Positions 34,260-46,669 of a stretch of 64,000 nucleotides of DNA are shown piece by piece; the stretch's first letter is position 1; every line of letters starts with the position of its first letter. Made by a program: the position numbers and the translations under genes. The DNA comes from Typhlomys cinereus (lineage: Eukaryota > Chordata > Mammalia > Rodentia > Platacanthomyidae). The notes under the pieces are model-generated. The model was not told where the DNA came from. It was given only the letters and a program-made list of their open reading frames with translations, and did no database searches. Location of the stretch: contig JALPQD010000026.1 of NCBI GenBank assembly GCA_023101885.1, positions 11,198,889 to 11,262,888 of the forward strand. Direction: 5' to 3'.

Positions 34260-35350
34260 GTTTGGGATGAAAAAATCAGCCTCTAGGATGACCTAAGGTA
34301 GGACCAGCTGGAGAGACACCAAAATATGGCTCTTCTTGATGAATGTGGGAAGACGCAGTGTCCAGTGGATACGGCGACACAGAATCAAGCACTAGAAAGA
34401 CAAAAGCTAACAAAAGCCCCAAGTACCTCATTAGGAAAAGCGGGTGCCTCAACTTCTCTGTTCCACCGTTGAAGCTCTGATGGGTGAAGCAGACCTACTT
34501 AGTGCAAGAGGCAACGTGGTAATGAAACCCACAAGCTAGCCTGCAGAGCGATGGGATTTGAAAAAGACCCCACTAGAGGAGGCCATGTGACCATGCTTGG
34601 CCATTCATTACTCACAGAAGGCTCCCAGGCCAAAGCGTTTATTCTGTGTTACGTAACTTTGCAATGAGGGAGATGCTATGTAGTCTAAGGGATCCTCTCA
34701 AGTAATCACTCAGTCCAGCAGATGACCCAGGTCCTGGCTTAGTGAGGCAGCTGTGCCACGCAGCTCAGTAAATAAGGCGGGAGTAAAGAAGGCCATGCAT
34801 GGGTACACGAGCATGGATTTGGCAGCTGCATCCTAGCCCAGCTTCCTTCTGGCAGAGCTGCAGCCATAGTAGAAATAGCGCTCCAAGACAGAAAAGCAAT
34901 GCTTCCCTCTTCCATCGCCTCCCGACCTGTCTCCGCTTTTCTCTTCCTCTGTTTATGAACTCGCTTCCCCTCTCTTTTCTCTCTGCTTGCTTTAAGACCC
35001 AAGACCTTGGTGGCCGGCCTTGAGAGGGGGGCTCTCAGTCTCTCTCCCCCCCCACTAGAGGAAAGGGTCTGCAGGGGCAGCGCAGGGAGAGCGTGCAGGT
35101 CACAGATAGTCTGGGCTCTCTCCGCCCCAGTGGAGATCCTGCCTAGTGGATGGATGACCTTTCATTCCGGACACCCCGAGGCCCCATCAGTCTGTTCTCG
35201 CTTCACTGAACAAACCGAACCAAGCCTTTGCCACTTGAAATGAGAACGAAGCATAAACAAGAGTAAAAACAAACATGCATCCCCCCAAAGTCCAGAAAGG
35301 CTGAAGCACTCTGCCTTCTAGGACACCCCAAGTCTAGCAAGTCTACTTCC
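34260..35350. other. Unique non-coding DNA
   Basis: No supportable exon or repeat. Confidence 0.45.
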
Positions 35351-35358
35351 TCTGATGA

Positions 35359-35415
35359 TATGTGTGTGTGTGTGTGTGCGTGTGCGTGTGTGTGTGTGTG
35401 TTTGTGTGTGTGTAC
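35359..35415. repeat. (GT)n microsatellite
   Basis: GT run with GCGTGTGC interruptions. No SINE body beside it. Confidence 0.95.
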
Positions 35416-36330
35416 ATATATACACATCATTGCACTGGAAAAGATTTCCACTGGGTTGAGAACATGTGTGTGAGCAGACCCTAGCCGTTTCACTGCCCCT
35501 GGCATGTTCTCTCCTCCCCACCGAACTGGGACTGGTATTTCCACTAGGGTTCCTTATGTAACCAGGAGCCACGGGCGTTCACTGTATCCAATGACCTGGA
35601 CAGGCTCATTGCTGTGACAGGCGTGGCTGTGAGATCATGGGGTGCTCAGGAGAGCTATGTCAGCCTACGTTTCCTGCAGGCTCCAGAATGGGAGAGGGTA
35701 TGATCTGGGAGACCCTCTCTGGGGAGACCTTGCTGAGCTCCCCCAACTTCTAACCACTGTGGCACAGCGGGGTTCGGGTTGTAGTCAAGCTTTATTTTTA
35801 GCCGGGGACTAAGTGAAGAGAACCCTCTAAGGCCAAGTTGAGGAGCCATGGCAAGGGGTCACCCCAGCATCTGACCCATCTCCTGACCCATCATCTCCTG
35901 GCGCATTTCTGCGGTTGTCTCTTTCTTGCAATAAGTGAACACTTTCTTATTCACAATTCAGTCTAATTAGATTCACTAGATGCAGGAATACGTATACAGG
36001 CACAACTGCTCATAAAGCTGAGAAGTTTACTAGAGGAAAGGGCCCTGTATCTCAAGTGTGCTCCCCAGGGAGATGATTGGGGGAGGTTTGTCGTTCTCCC
36101 TCCCACCTGGTCAGCTGGCTGCCTCACCCAGCAGTGCATCTTCTTGTCTTCTGTGTTTCCGGCCATTGTGGACATTTAACTCTAGCATGTGTTTTAACCG
36201 TGACACCCAGCTGACTCCTCAAGGCTGACTCCTCAAGGTGGACAAATGCTATAGTCACGTGAGAGCAACAGCTGCTTTACTGCCTTTGTAGGTGAGTTGG
36301 GACACAGGTGACTGTAAACAATAATTGTCC
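35416..36330. other. Unique non-coding DNA
   Basis: No supportable feature apart from a small direct repeat GGCTGACTCCTCAAGG-like near 36210-36238. Confidence 0.45.
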
Positions 36331-36332
36331 GC

Positions 36333-36665
36333 TGTGGAGATGGCTCAGGGGTTAAAGCTGTTGCTTCACAAACAAACAAAAGAGGACCTGAGATTGAATC
36401 TGTAGATCCCACGTAAAGCTGCCACGCAGATGTGGCGGCACCCTGCAATTCTGACCTGGAAGGTGGAGCCTGGGAAACCTTAAAGCAAAGCAGGGAGGAG
36501 GGAAAGCAATCCAGGATGACTCCTGATGCCATCCTTGGACCTCCCTGGGTTCACACATTCAAGAGCCTTCTTACGCACACACACACACATGCACACACAG
36601 TATGCACACATGCATGCACACAAAGCATGTGCACACGTATGCGCACACACATGTGCACGACAAGA
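36333..36665 (+). mobile_element. Old Dip-like SINE with CA-rich tail
   Basis: Head GGAGATGGCTCAGGGGTTAA, B-box-like GAGATTGAATCTGTAGATCC, body block GGTGGAGCCTGGGAAACC, the marker block AATCCAGGATGACTCCTGAT, and a tail of CACACATGCACA units (36574-36660). Confidence 0.85.
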
Positions 36666-36669
36666 AACG

Positions 36670-37585
36670 ATTGTTCCTGCAGACAGTCCCTCAATTCTTG
36701 GAAGAGCATCCAGATGGGCTGTCAGCTCTGGGATTCACCATCTGCGCAGCCTCGTGCTGGTCACTGGCTGGCTGAGAGTTTCCATTTCTATAGCAGTGCA
36801 TCGCGCTGACCTCACCGAGCTCTCGATGGCTTAGAGTCTTAACATTCTCTGCTTCCAGCCAACTCCAACCCCAGGCTACCGCTTCTCCAGCCCGTTGGCC
36901 CAGCACATCCTCAGGAGGGAAAGGTGGAGAACTAGCGATGAATGCCACTCCTTTATAGCTACACCTGCCTGCACGCACACACTCACCTATGAGAGCCGAG
37001 CTCATCTGCAGACAATCCAGCAGCTTCCAATATTTGTTGGTCCTGTGTCCCTATACGTGTGCAAAACCTAATACAGGCCCATTTTGCCCACTTCTTCTGT
37101 GATAAGAAGGGACGGTCACTTTAAAATAATATAATCTTTCCAGGAGAAATTGTTTCTGCACTCACTCCAACCACTGGCCTACATGTTAAAATGCAATTAG
37201 GGTAGAAGAGATCACGATTAAGTTGCAATTGATTTATTCTTCATCTTATGTAAACGAGGCCCTGATTGGGACCAATAGGTAAACTTCCTGTACTCTCTCT
37301 CATTGCCCCATGACGCATTGTCACAGCCAGAGAAAGCTCAGATTCTTTCAGTGATGGACGCATCAGCACAGCAAGCCTTTCCTGGGTGTGTCTTTACCTT
37401 CCTTTCTTCCCGTGAGAAATTTCTCTTGCTCAGTAAGAGTCCATTTGTTTTCCAGAAACTTCAGGGCAGTTGGTACCAATAACACTTCTCCTGACCGATA
37501 CTTAGCGTCAAGAGACCTGCATGTGAGGTGCTTTCCAGCATCCCTGGCCTCTACCCATGGGACCCATTGGGGGCCCTACGGGGCT
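36670..37585. other. Unique non-coding DNA
   Basis: No gene or repeat supported. The AT-rich part near 37125-37270 has several TAAT-type sites and no repeat resemblance. Confidence 0.4.
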
Positions 37586-37589
37586 TTGT

Positions 37590-37702
37590 TTATTTATTTT
37601 TGACACAAGGTCTTACGGAGTCCAGGCTGGCTTTGAACTGACCCTTCTGCCTCTGTCTGCCAAGTACTAGGGAAATACAACATGAACCACACCTGGCTAG
37701 AA
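37590..37702 (-). mobile_element. B1-like SINE, reverse orientation
   Basis: TTTTGACACAAGGTCTTACG, CCAGGCTGGCTTTGAACTGA, TGCCAAGTACTAGGGAAATA, ACCACACCTGGCTA. This is the complement of a B1 monomer. Confidence 0.75.
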
Positions 37703-37711
37703 TTTTCGGCT

Positions 37712-37985
37712 TCTTTTCTTTTGTGTGTGTAGGTGTGTACATGTGAGTATATGACGGTGTGCAGAAAAGAGTACTGTGTGTGCCTGTGGAGGTCCAAGGG
37801 TAACTTCGGAGATCACCCTGGACTGTTCTACCTCCTCTGGCTTTGCTCTGGGGATTCCCAGACTCTGCCTTCCAGGAAGTGTAGACCACTGTTTCCACCA
37901 GGCATTTTTGTGTGGGATCTAGGATCCGAACTCAGGTTCTTTTGCTTGCTCGCTTTAAGCCCTGAGCCATCTCTCGAGAGATTAC
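37712..37985 (-). mobile_element. Dip-like SINE, reverse orientation, intermediate age
   Basis: TG-rich tail, then GGGGATTCCCAGACTCTGCC, TGTGTGGGATCTAGGATCCG, AACTCAGGTTCTTTTGCTTG, and the head complement TTTAAGCCCTGAGCCATCTC. It lies next to the B1 just before it. Confidence 0.75.
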
Positions 37986-37989
37986 CACT

Positions 37990-38614
37990 CCATCCCCTCC
38001 CCTGCCTTTACTGGGTTTTAAATGTCCTTTTTGATGGTGTTTGTGGCTCTGGGTGTTTAGTGGTGTTGAGTTTTTAATCCAGTTTCGAGTTTGTTTAATC
38101 CAGTGGTGGAGAAGCTAAGCACCAGGTACCACCCAAGGCACCCAGTACCCACACCTGCTGGCCGCTGGTCGCCACTGGTCCTGAGGGCGCGCGCTGTGCA
38201 CGGGAGAATCATTTGCTTTCTGGTTAGTTTCTGCTCTGCCGGTGGCATCTGGTTCTGTCAGCTGTCATGCGAGCTCGTCAACTTCTGGGAACATTGGACA
38301 CACTTCAGTAGCCATCTGGGTCATGTTTGGACACTTGAGATTCTACCTTGCTTTATTTTTGGGGGAGGGCATACATTATTTACAGAACCACTGTCAGTCA
38401 TTAGAGACTTGTATGTTATATAATCATCTGTGGTCTTTGTACCTTCTAAATTCAATGAGCAGAAAGGAAGTGTGTAAGTTGGTCCAACACAGAAGTGCCA
38501 CGAGGTGGAGGTGAAGTATATTAAGAATGCCAAGGATGCTCAAAGAAAGAGTCCAGTGATAGTTTTCAAGATGTAACAGACAGGAAAGCTTATTTATAGA
38601 TGTGATGCTTATTC
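37990..38614. other. Unique non-coding DNA
   Basis: No supportable feature. Several short overlapping frames are unrecognised. Confidence 0.45.
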
Positions 38615-38631
38615 TCAAGGTACTATATTCT

Positions 38632-38904
38632 TTTTTTTTAATTTATTCAATTGTGCGTATGCGTGTATGTATATGTGTATGAGTGTGTGTGTGTGTGTGT
38701 GTGTATAGACCCATGGACGAATTCGGGAACCACCATGGACCGCCTCCACCTCCTCCCTGTTTACTCTGCCCCAGGATTCACAGACCAGAAACGCAGGCCG
38801 CTCCCGCTTCCACCTGGCGTCTATACGTGGGGTCTAGGATCCGAACTCAGGACCTTCCGCCTGCAAGGCAGAGGCTTAACCCCTGAGCCACCTCTCCAGC
38901 CCCC
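38632..38904 (-). mobile_element. Young Dip-like SINE with 17-bp target duplication
   Basis: T-rich left end, (TG)n tail, GGACGAATTCGGGAACCACC, body, GGATCCGAACTCAGGACCTT, and the head complement ending CTCCAGCCCC. Target duplications are CAAGGTACTATATTCTT (38616-38632) and CAAGGTACTATCTTCTT (38905-38921), one mismatch. Compared with the copies at 4830 and 50771 it lacks a block in the middle of the body and has extra bases after CACCTCC. Confidence 0.92.
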
Positions 38905-38924
38905 CAAGGTACTATCTTCTTGTA

Positions 38925-40885
38925 TTTAATTTTCTAAGATAAAATGGGGCATGATTCTCTGCAGACATGAATTACAGTCACCAGGCATGACCATCCCTCA
39001 GCATGGGCAAGGGGTGGTTTCAGAAGCCCCCAAAACACTAGTATCCCAGAATGTTTACTCTGTTGTGTAAAATGTCAGTGCTCTGGGATTTGTGCGATTC
39101 TAGGTTATCACAGAGCTTAATATAGTGTATGTGATCTGTAAACCATCATTCTGCTACCAGAGATCTCCATACCCGACATCCAGGTACAGTTTAAAAAAAT
39201 GATATCCATCTAGCATTGGTTGAATGCACTGGAATCCATCACTATGGAGTTCCCGGGTGTGTAACATACAAGTCTTATCCATTTTCCACCTGCAGCTGGG
39301 TGTCATTCTGAGCATGGGAGTGAGTTAGACCCAGCCCTGTGCTTGGGAGATACTTGGCAAGTCCGTTTCTGACTCTGGAAGGAAGGTTTCTCTGCTGATT
39401 TTCCTGGTTCACCTTGTTAGTCCACCTGGAGTCTTCTGTGACCTTACGATGTAGTCTGCTCACACACCCACCAGACATTCCCTAACCATGTTTCACACAC
39501 TCTAAATGCCTGTATCTCAAGCTCAGACTCAAATGAGCCTGATGGACCCTTGTACTTCTTCCATGCCGGGGATTCAGGGGTCTGTGCCTGCCGCTCTTCC
39601 CTCAAAGGAGCAACCACAAGAACGTAAGTTCTGCTCTGCTATAGGCCCTGGGGAGTTGCTTGTGCGGTTCTTCCAAGCACATACTGGGTCTGCTCCACTC
39701 GCTGAACCTCCACAGGCCACAGGCTTGTCTGCAGGGAAACACAGGATGTCAGCAAATGCTCCACAGTAGGGCGTGGAAAAGCCTTCCTAAAGGGGGCCCC
39801 GAGGGAACCCCAGCGGATGACCGTGGACCAAAATGACAAAGTGGGCCCGCCCACTGGATCGGTCTTTGGTCGAACTGGAGATTGGAAACAACTGTCTTTA
39901 GGTGAAGGGTCTTAGAATCTGAAACACTAGGGTTCAAATCTCAGATCCACTCTCTCTGTGAAGACCCCAGCAAAACTGCTTCAAGCATTCTTATAGTGTG
40001 GGGGATCAAGAACAGGACGTAAGACAAAAAAGAAAAATAGCTATTGCAAGCAAGATCTCTGAGTCGGGTTCTGGTTAAACCACATGAACATATGGACGGT
40101 GGCTATTTCACTATTGTTTCTGCAGATAACACTGTGTGGTGCCACTTATATTATCTCCAGGACTCTTTCCTCCTCCACTCCTAAGTCCCTGGTGAGCGCT
40201 CAAGTCCCACCCATTGCACCGATTATAATTTCCAAACAGTTTATTTTAGAATAATTTTCAATATATTGAAGAGCTGCTAAGATGGTCCAGAGCGCTTTAC
40301 CCGGCATACCCTAAAGTTAGTCTTGCAAAGCCACTGTCATCCGTCAGCACTAAGAAGTCATCACTAGCTGGGATATAGTCTGCTCCGATTTACTGGTGTT
40401 TCCACGAACATTCTTTAAGTTAGGTTTAAATGTTGCACATGGCTATTTCGTCTCATTTCATCAGTCCTAATTATGTTTATTTGATCTAAGCATGTTAGAT
40501 GTGTCCTTGTTGGAACTTTGCTTTTGCCTGTTGGTTGAACTGAGGTACAGTCCATTCCTAGGCTGCTACAGGGGTCAAAGTGCAGCTTTCTCCACGTGAC
40601 TTGTTCCCATGATGTCAGTCTTTATCATTTGGCTGAGCCGCTGTTTGCAAGCCCTGCTCCCGCTTCCTTCCCAACCCACAGCTTCCTGCACAGAAGTCAG
40701 GACGCATCCTCATGCCGAACAGAACCAAGCGCTGTCTCTATGAAACCTGCGTTATCTGCAAATCTTCTGTCAGCGACATTTGTTTGTGGCTCCTCCTGCT
40801 TCATCATTTGATCATTTATATATATCAATATGGGCTCAGGGAACAAATTATTAATTTGCTTCTCAAACTGTGGTTTTGGTCACCA
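38925..40885. other. Unique non-coding DNA
   Basis: No exon or named repeat supported. Frames at 39506-39769 (+) and 39639-39854 (-) overlap. Confidence 0.4.
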
Positions 40886-40889
40886 GCTT

Positions 40890-41182
40890 CTTCCTTCCTT
40901 CCTTCCTTCCTTCCTTCCTTCCTTCCTTCCTTCCTTCCTTCCTTCCTTCCTTCCTTCCTTCCTCCCTCCCTCCCTTCTTTCTTGCTATCTCCTCTCCGTC
41001 CTTCCCTTCTGACATTCCCTTCTACTTCTTTCTTTCTCTTTTTTCTTCCTTCTTTCCTTCCCTCCTCCCTTCCCTTTCTTCTTTCCTTCCTTCCCTTCTT
41101 CCATCCTTATTTCTTCTTTCCTTCCCTCCCTCTCTCACTTATTCCTTTCTTCTTTCCTTCCTTCATTCCCCCCTCCCTTGTT
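40890..41182. repeat. 290-bp pyrimidine tract: (TTCC)n then mixed CT
   Basis: Pure TTCC units at about 40893-40961, degenerating to CCTCCCTTTCTT mixtures to 41182. Leu/Pro/Ser/Phe frames over it are artefacts. Confidence 0.97.
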
Positions 41183-41184
41183 AA

Positions 41185-41870
41185 TTTAAGGAGAGTTCTA
41201 TGAATGGGGTTTCCTTGTCCTTCTGGTTTTTGTTTTGATTCTCTTCATTGGAGAGCTCAACTTCTATATCTTAAGTCCCTTTTTCTTGTTTGTGTTGCTT
41301 TCTAATAATTGCAACGGTTTTGTAGCTTTGTGATTCTTTACATTTATATTTTTAAATTTCACTTTCCTTCCCCCCATAGAGACTTTTTGTTTATTTGCTT
41401 CTACATACTATACTATTATTTGTTTATTTGTTGCTATATAACTTCCAGATTAGTAATTTCTTTGTGTCCTCCACAGTTCAGGTTGCTGGCTTTGATGTAA
41501 CAGGTGTACTTGTAATCCATTTTGGAAAGCCTGTGGCTGCAATCCCGCGGGTGTAAACCACCCTGCTCCTTACTCTCTGTCCCCAGAGAAACTTTGAGGG
41601 ACATTTGCCCTCCGTCTTTTCTGTTGCTTCTTTTCCAGCAAAGTTTGTTCATGTCGGCATCTACGACGTCAGGCGGGCTTATTCTGTGACTTCTCAGAGC
41701 CTCCCCTGTTGTTTTTGGAAAATGTTGGGACAGGGCTCAGTGCGTGTGCTGCTTCTATCAGAGCCTTGCCTTTCTTTCATCAATGTCCTCTTTGAGCCAT
41801 CGGTTTTCATATTGCCCCCCAGTAGTTTTCGGTGCTGGTGGTGTTTGGTTTTGTTGTTCTTAGTTTATTT
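41185..41870. other. Unique non-coding DNA
   Basis: No supportable feature. Confidence 0.4.
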
Positions 41871-41871
41871 A

Positions 41872-41945
41872 TTTCGCGACAGGCTCTTGCTGTGTGACAG
41901 GGGCTAATAATCCCCCTGCCTCAGCCTCCCCTGTGTCCGCAGGGG
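41872..41945 (-). mobile_element. B1/7SL-like SINE fragment
   Basis: GCGACAGGCTCTTGCTGTGT then CCTGCCTCAGCCTCCCCTGT resembles the complement of a B1 right part. Confidence 0.4.
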
Positions 41946-41989
41946 TACACTGTGATCCAGCACCCTGCCGGGAGAGGGCGCTCCATCTG

Positions 41990-42320
41990 CAGAGCGGATG
42001 GAGAGGCATCCGCTCATTGAGGACACGCTCGCGTACTGAAGAATGGGCCGACGGCTTGTGGTACTTTGGAAGGGGCAGAACCTTCCCAAGGGATCTACGT
42101 GGGGTGCAGTTAGGCCACTGGGAGCACATCCTTGAAGAGGATGTGGGGACCTGAGGCTCTCTTCTCCCTTGTGCTCATTGTGCAGACACCCCCGGCTGCT
42201 TGGGGATTCTGGTCTCCATCCTGCTGCTCTTCCGCACCCTCCCCTTTCTCCCTCTGCGCTGAAGTCAGGACGACGCAATTAGTCTCGGACATTTTATATG
42301 CTGGGACTATTGTATGAATT
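41990..42320 (+). mobile_element. MaLR-type LTR, older subfamily
   Basis: GTGCAGTTAGGCCACTGGGA, CATCCTTGAAGAGGATGTGG and CTCTCTTCTCCCTTGTGCTC follow the sense order of MaLR LTRs such as the copy at 44385 (TTAGGTCATTGGGGGTGTCT, CCTTGAAGAGAGAATGG). Confidence 0.55.
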
Positions 42321-42369
42321 ACTTTTCCTGGGGAGACCCCCACACAACCGTCTGCCCACCCCAAATAGT

Positions 42370-43260
42370 AGCTCCACAAGAGACCAAAGATTACACCAAA
42401 GTTCAACTTGACAAATCAGCGTGTTTATTGGGGTTACTTGCAGGAGTAGGGCAAGGGTGACAGGAACAGAGACAATTCAATGACAGCTACATGACATCAC
42501 TAGGGAGCCCCCTTCCCCAAATGGTAAGACACGGAAGCTGCACACATGAGCGTGCGTAGAACTTGCCGGAGAGCTCTCGGCCAAGCAGGTCGACTCCAGA
42601 TCCGGAGCTTGCGCGTGCTGCATGCGTAAAAATCCGCTATCAGCGAGAGTCGAGAGTCCCAGAGTCTCCACATCTCTACCTCCCCCTTTTTTTCTCCTCT
42701 CTCCCCTTCTCTCCCCTCTCTCTCTCTCTCTCTCTCCCCTTTCTTTCTCTCTCTCTTCTCTTCTCTCCCCTCCTCTCCTCTCCCCCTCTCTCTCCTCTCT
42801 TCTTCCTCTCTCTCTCCTCTTCTCTCTCTCTTCTCCTCTCTCTCCTCTCTCTCTCTCTCTCCTCTCTCTCTCTCCTCTCTCTCCCCTGGATTGCTTGGCA
42901 GTCTCTCCCAAACTGCTGCTCCAGGGTCTTCAAACATGCCTTGCACGGCCCGGCTCTTCCAGAGACTGCCTGGCTGTTCCACTGTCTCTTCCAGGATCCT
43001 GTATGTTTGGGGGTCTCCTTCAGCCTGCACTTCTGGCTTGGCTGGCAGTCTCCCCCCAGCTGTTGTTTATTTTTATTGTTTCCCCACATCCTGGGAGGAG
43101 CCCTGCCCTCTAGTTATTATCCTCAGGAACTTCCTGAGAATAACAGTTGTTGGCTTCCAGAGAAGGGGGGGGCAAAGACAGGCTGACTGACTGCCCGGAC
43201 CAAGACCAAGTGCCCCACCGCAGGCTCCATGGGGCACCTCTGCCACCTAGTTACATCGTA
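42370..43260 (-). mobile_element. LTR-like repeat (same family as 60520-61100), carrying a CT microsatellite
   Basis: ACACCAAAGTTCAACTTGAC, GTGACAGGAACAGAGACAAT, GACAGCTACATGACATCAC align in order with the block at 60548-60660 (ACGCCAAAGTCCAACTTGAG, TTACTGACAGGAACAGGGAG, AGGCAGCTGCATCCCCAGA). A 215-bp CT tract lies within it. The naming (RMER/ERVK-like) is uncertain. Confidence 0.45.
42675..42892. repeat. (CTCTCTCC)n pyrimidine tract
   Basis: Almost pure C/T for about 215 bp, inside an LTR-like repeat. Arg/Glu- and Ser/Leu-rich frames crossing it are artefacts. Confidence 0.97.
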
Positions 43261-43624
43261 AACGCCTTCTGTGTTGTTTTCTTTCCGTACCTGATAGTCC
43301 GTTTCTGCTCGGGACTGGGAATTCAGAAAGATTTAAAGTCTAATATAAAGCAATGTGCTCTGCCGTTAGGCTAAAATAAACACACACACATAAAATAAAT
43401 AAATAAAATATTTTAAAAAATAAAGTCTAATATAACAGCCACCTCTGCCATCTTGCTTCCAGAACCCACGTGGGTTAAGGACATTCTTTCACAAGCCCCG
43501 CTCTCTGCCGCAGCCTCACGTTCTTTCTCTGGCCATCCCCCCCCAGGCTGAAATGATATGGTGCGGATGACGACGACCCAGTGTGCTCATTGTTTGCTGA
43601 CGGATGCAGCAATCCCACGGAGCT

Positions 43625-43995
43625 ACTAAAAATGGCTTCTTCGGGGTTGAGGAGAAGGCTTGGGGCCAGAGCCTTTGGCTGCAAGCAAAGTGACCTAAGT
43701 TCAGATCCCCAGAGACGACGTAGGTGGCAGATGGGAGCAGAGGCCAGTTCGTCGTTCTGCCCCTGGAAGGCAGAGCCCGGGAATCCGCAGAGCAAGCTGG
43801 CTGGCCAGGCTAGCAGGAATGGCATGCTCTGGATTTAATTAGAGACACGGGACTGCAGCAATAAGGTGAAAAAGAGCAATCGAGGATGATCTCCTGATGT
43901 CACCCGTGGTCCAACATAGACAGACACAAGGATCTATGTATATATGCCTGCACACACATATGCACCTCCTTGTCCCCCCACACACACAGGAAAGA
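43625..43995 (+). mobile_element. Old Dip-like SINE with inserted bases
   Basis: Head-like TTGAGGAGAAGGCTTGGGGC, B-box-like TAAGTTCAGATCCCCAGAG, body GGAAGGCAGAGCCCGGGAAT, then about 60 extra bases before AATCGAGGATGATCTCCTGA, and a CACACAC tail. Confidence 0.65.
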
Positions 43996-44384
43996 AAGAA
44001 AATGGTGTCTTCAAAATGGCTTCTGCCTGTTCAGAAGACCTCTCTCTGCCTTCTAGCTCCTCACAGCACTTCAAAGCCCTAGTTTTCTTCTTGACTTCAG
44101 TACCTTCTAACGACCAGATTACTCTCTCTTGTTCGCCCTGGAACATGCCCCAGTTAGAAACAACTGCTCTTCCTGTGTGTGTAAATCCATCCATCTTAGT
44201 CTTTCTTAGTAAACACTTCTTCTTCCCCTAAAACTATTTCTTTCAAGATTTGCCCAGACAATGGCTATCCAGACGTGGATGGGGTCCTCTTTCTGAGTAT
44301 TTCCATTACGTCAAAGCAGCACGCACTTAATCAACGCAGCTGTCATCTCTGAACTGTAACAATACCTTGATCGGCTCAGCATGT
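43996..44384. other. Unique non-coding DNA
   Basis: No supportable feature. Confidence 0.45.
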
Positions 44385-44818
44385 ATGTCTGCTCGGGTTT
44401 TGGTGTTTCCCAGAGACCCACGTGCTGAAGGCTGGGTGGCCGTCCTGCAGGGATGCTGGGAAGTCCTACTAGGGGCTGGGGTCTAGTGGGAGGAGGTTAG
44501 GTCATTGGGGGTGTCTCCTTGAAGAGAGAATGGGGATCCAAGCCCCTTCCTGTCTTCCTTTACTGCTTGTAAGCTATCCCGATGTGAGTGAGCATCTTGC
44601 TGCTCCACATCCAACCCAACTTAGCCACCCCCCCATCCAGTGTACGAAACACAGAAAGCGGTGACTTCAAATGCTGTCTTGCCACAGGCCCAAAAAGGCA
44701 GGATCAAGCAGTCATCGTCTGAGGCCTCCAAATCTGGGAGTTAAAATAAACCTTTCCTCTTTATATGCTGATGCTCTGAGGTATTTGTCACAGAGACAGA
44801 ACGCTAACTAATGCAGCA
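44385..44818 (+). mobile_element. MaLR-type LTR, near full length
   Basis: TGCTCGGGTTTTGGTGTTTC, GGTTAGGTCATTGGGGGTGT, GAAGAGAGAATGGGGATCC, TTAAAATAAACCTTTCCTCT with AATAAA, and GGTATTTGTCACAGAGACAG, GCTAACTAATGCA end. This is the standard sense layout. Confidence 0.75.
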
Positions 44819-44944
44819 ATTTCCCATGGCCAGCATCTATTAGCCTCCTGGGCAATCTCTCCTGTGTGCTACTCTTTATGTCTGGCCCTCCAAACCATTC
44901 CGATATTTCTCAAGTATTTCCTAGTGATTAAAAAGGGTGATTTG

Positions 44945-45105
44945 GGCCCGGAAGGTGACCCAGTGGGTGGAGCTACTGAGTGTGGCTGAGTTTAACCCCC
45001 AGAACCCACGTGGTAGAAGGAAAAGAACTGACTCCTGACAGTTGATATGCTGTGGGGTGTGCGTACCACCTACCCCCACTTACACAGGATAAACACATGG
45101 GAGTT
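44945..45105 (+). mobile_element. B2/B4-like SINE
   Basis: GGAAGGTGACCCAGTGGGTG, TTTAACCCCCAGAACCCACG, GAACTGACTCCTGACAGTTG. The tRNA-type B-box and the downstream block identify the class. Confidence 0.65.
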
Positions 45106-45109
45106 ACAA

Positions 45110-46665
45110 AAAGAAAATACGGTATCAGGTTTGAATATCGAAAATATCAGTAAAATTCATTATGACTATTTCGGGGGAGGGACTGATATATTGCCTTTCA
45201 TTTTTCTCAGGATGTCTCAGGTGATTCCTGGCAATGACCAAACTGATTGACCTTCATGAAGACAATGATTTTGATCTCTAGATTTCTGCTTTCACTTAAT
45301 AAAGAGGCTGTCTCACCCACTGGAGGGTCGAAATAACTACATTATGAGAACAACCTAGTGCAAAGCAGCTGAAAGGAAACTGAAAAATCTAGAACTTTGC
45401 AGAAGAAAATGTGTCGAACGTGTTAATCACCTAGATTAATATTATCAGTGGAATAATGTCATAAATTTGTCTCTGACTTCTAACAGCAATGCAACAAGGG
45501 AACCGATTACATAAGCCTAATTAGCTGGCAAAGGAAACATAATTTTATCCAAGGAAATGATTTTTCATTTGATTGTGAAAAACAGGACAGACACAGAAAT
45601 GGGTGGGAACCCCGAGGGCCTGGGCTATGCTCCTCTCTGTCACTCATCAGTCATTTGATCTTGATCTACTTACCTGGCTTGGTCCCTTTGCACATATAAA
45701 GAAAATAACCCAAGTTTCTAAACAAACTAAAGTAGTAAAGATTAAAAGGAAATAATGGTGCACGTTAGCATTATATGCTGAATTCTTGGCACCTCTTCTT
45801 TCTCCCCCCCCCCCCCGAGCACTCAGGCGTTCCCTAAGTGTGTTCCTTCTTCCCAGGGGATCACAAGCACATGGAATAGCCCCCAGGTACACCCCAGGTG
45901 TACAAGATAGAATGTCTATGGACAATTCAGCCTGAATTGAGAAGCGTCGCTACAACCACTGAACTTTTCTAGAATCTAGTTGAGTCAAACCTCCAAACCC
46001 AAACACTCACTCTGATGTACCGGTATAATGGTATGTGCTTGTTCCCGGAGCCGTGGCGTGAGGCAGGATCTCTAGGCCCGAGTCCTCTACCCGGAAGTAG
46101 ACAGCGTCAGGGCTGGAATCGATCCAGCAACAGCCTGACTATTCGTTGCCACAGGTTTGTTTGCTTGCTCTTTGCTGCTGGGGAGAGATCCCCACGTCCT
46201 TTGGGGTCTCAGAAGGCTTCAGAGTAAATCGTGACATAGACGGAGGAAATGCACAGGCAATTAGTGTTTTTCCGAGGCACAACGATGACTGTGGATACGG
46301 GTTCCCCTGGCTGAGCTGAATTCACGTGGAGTTTTGGGTCTGTTAAGTACCATAATATATCTGAAAGCAAATTCAATCATTAGTGCTAATTAGCAGGGCA
46401 TTTAAGTTCAAATCAGCATAAGGCCCAGGACATAAAGAATATATTTGCACAGAAACTGAAAGTCTGAGATTTTGAACCAATTAGATTTTTCTCAGTTGCT
46501 TACTGGTCTCAGATAGCTTAATTAATGTTTCTAACACTCTTGCCTCTATTGACAATAGCAAAATATACTTATCATAGGGTGGTGGTTTTAACTAAAACAA
46601 AGTATGCAAACTCCTAATACAATGTGTGAAAAATTTTATTTAGAATCTAGTGTCTAGCATCAGTG
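45110..46665. other. AT-rich unique DNA, possible conserved non-coding sequence
   Basis: It is free of recognisable repeats except a C12 run near 45805-45816. Segments 45420-45580 and 46330-46560 have many TAATTA/ATTAGC-type homeodomain-like sites and low repeat content. Conservation cannot be tested here. Confidence 0.35.
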
Positions 46666-46669
46666 TTTG

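Noticed and set aside
42500..43186. Frames of 176 and 207 codons on opposite strands
   Set aside because: Both are made by the CT microsatellite inside an LTR-like repeat, giving Arg/Glu-rich on one strand and Ser/Leu-rich on the other.
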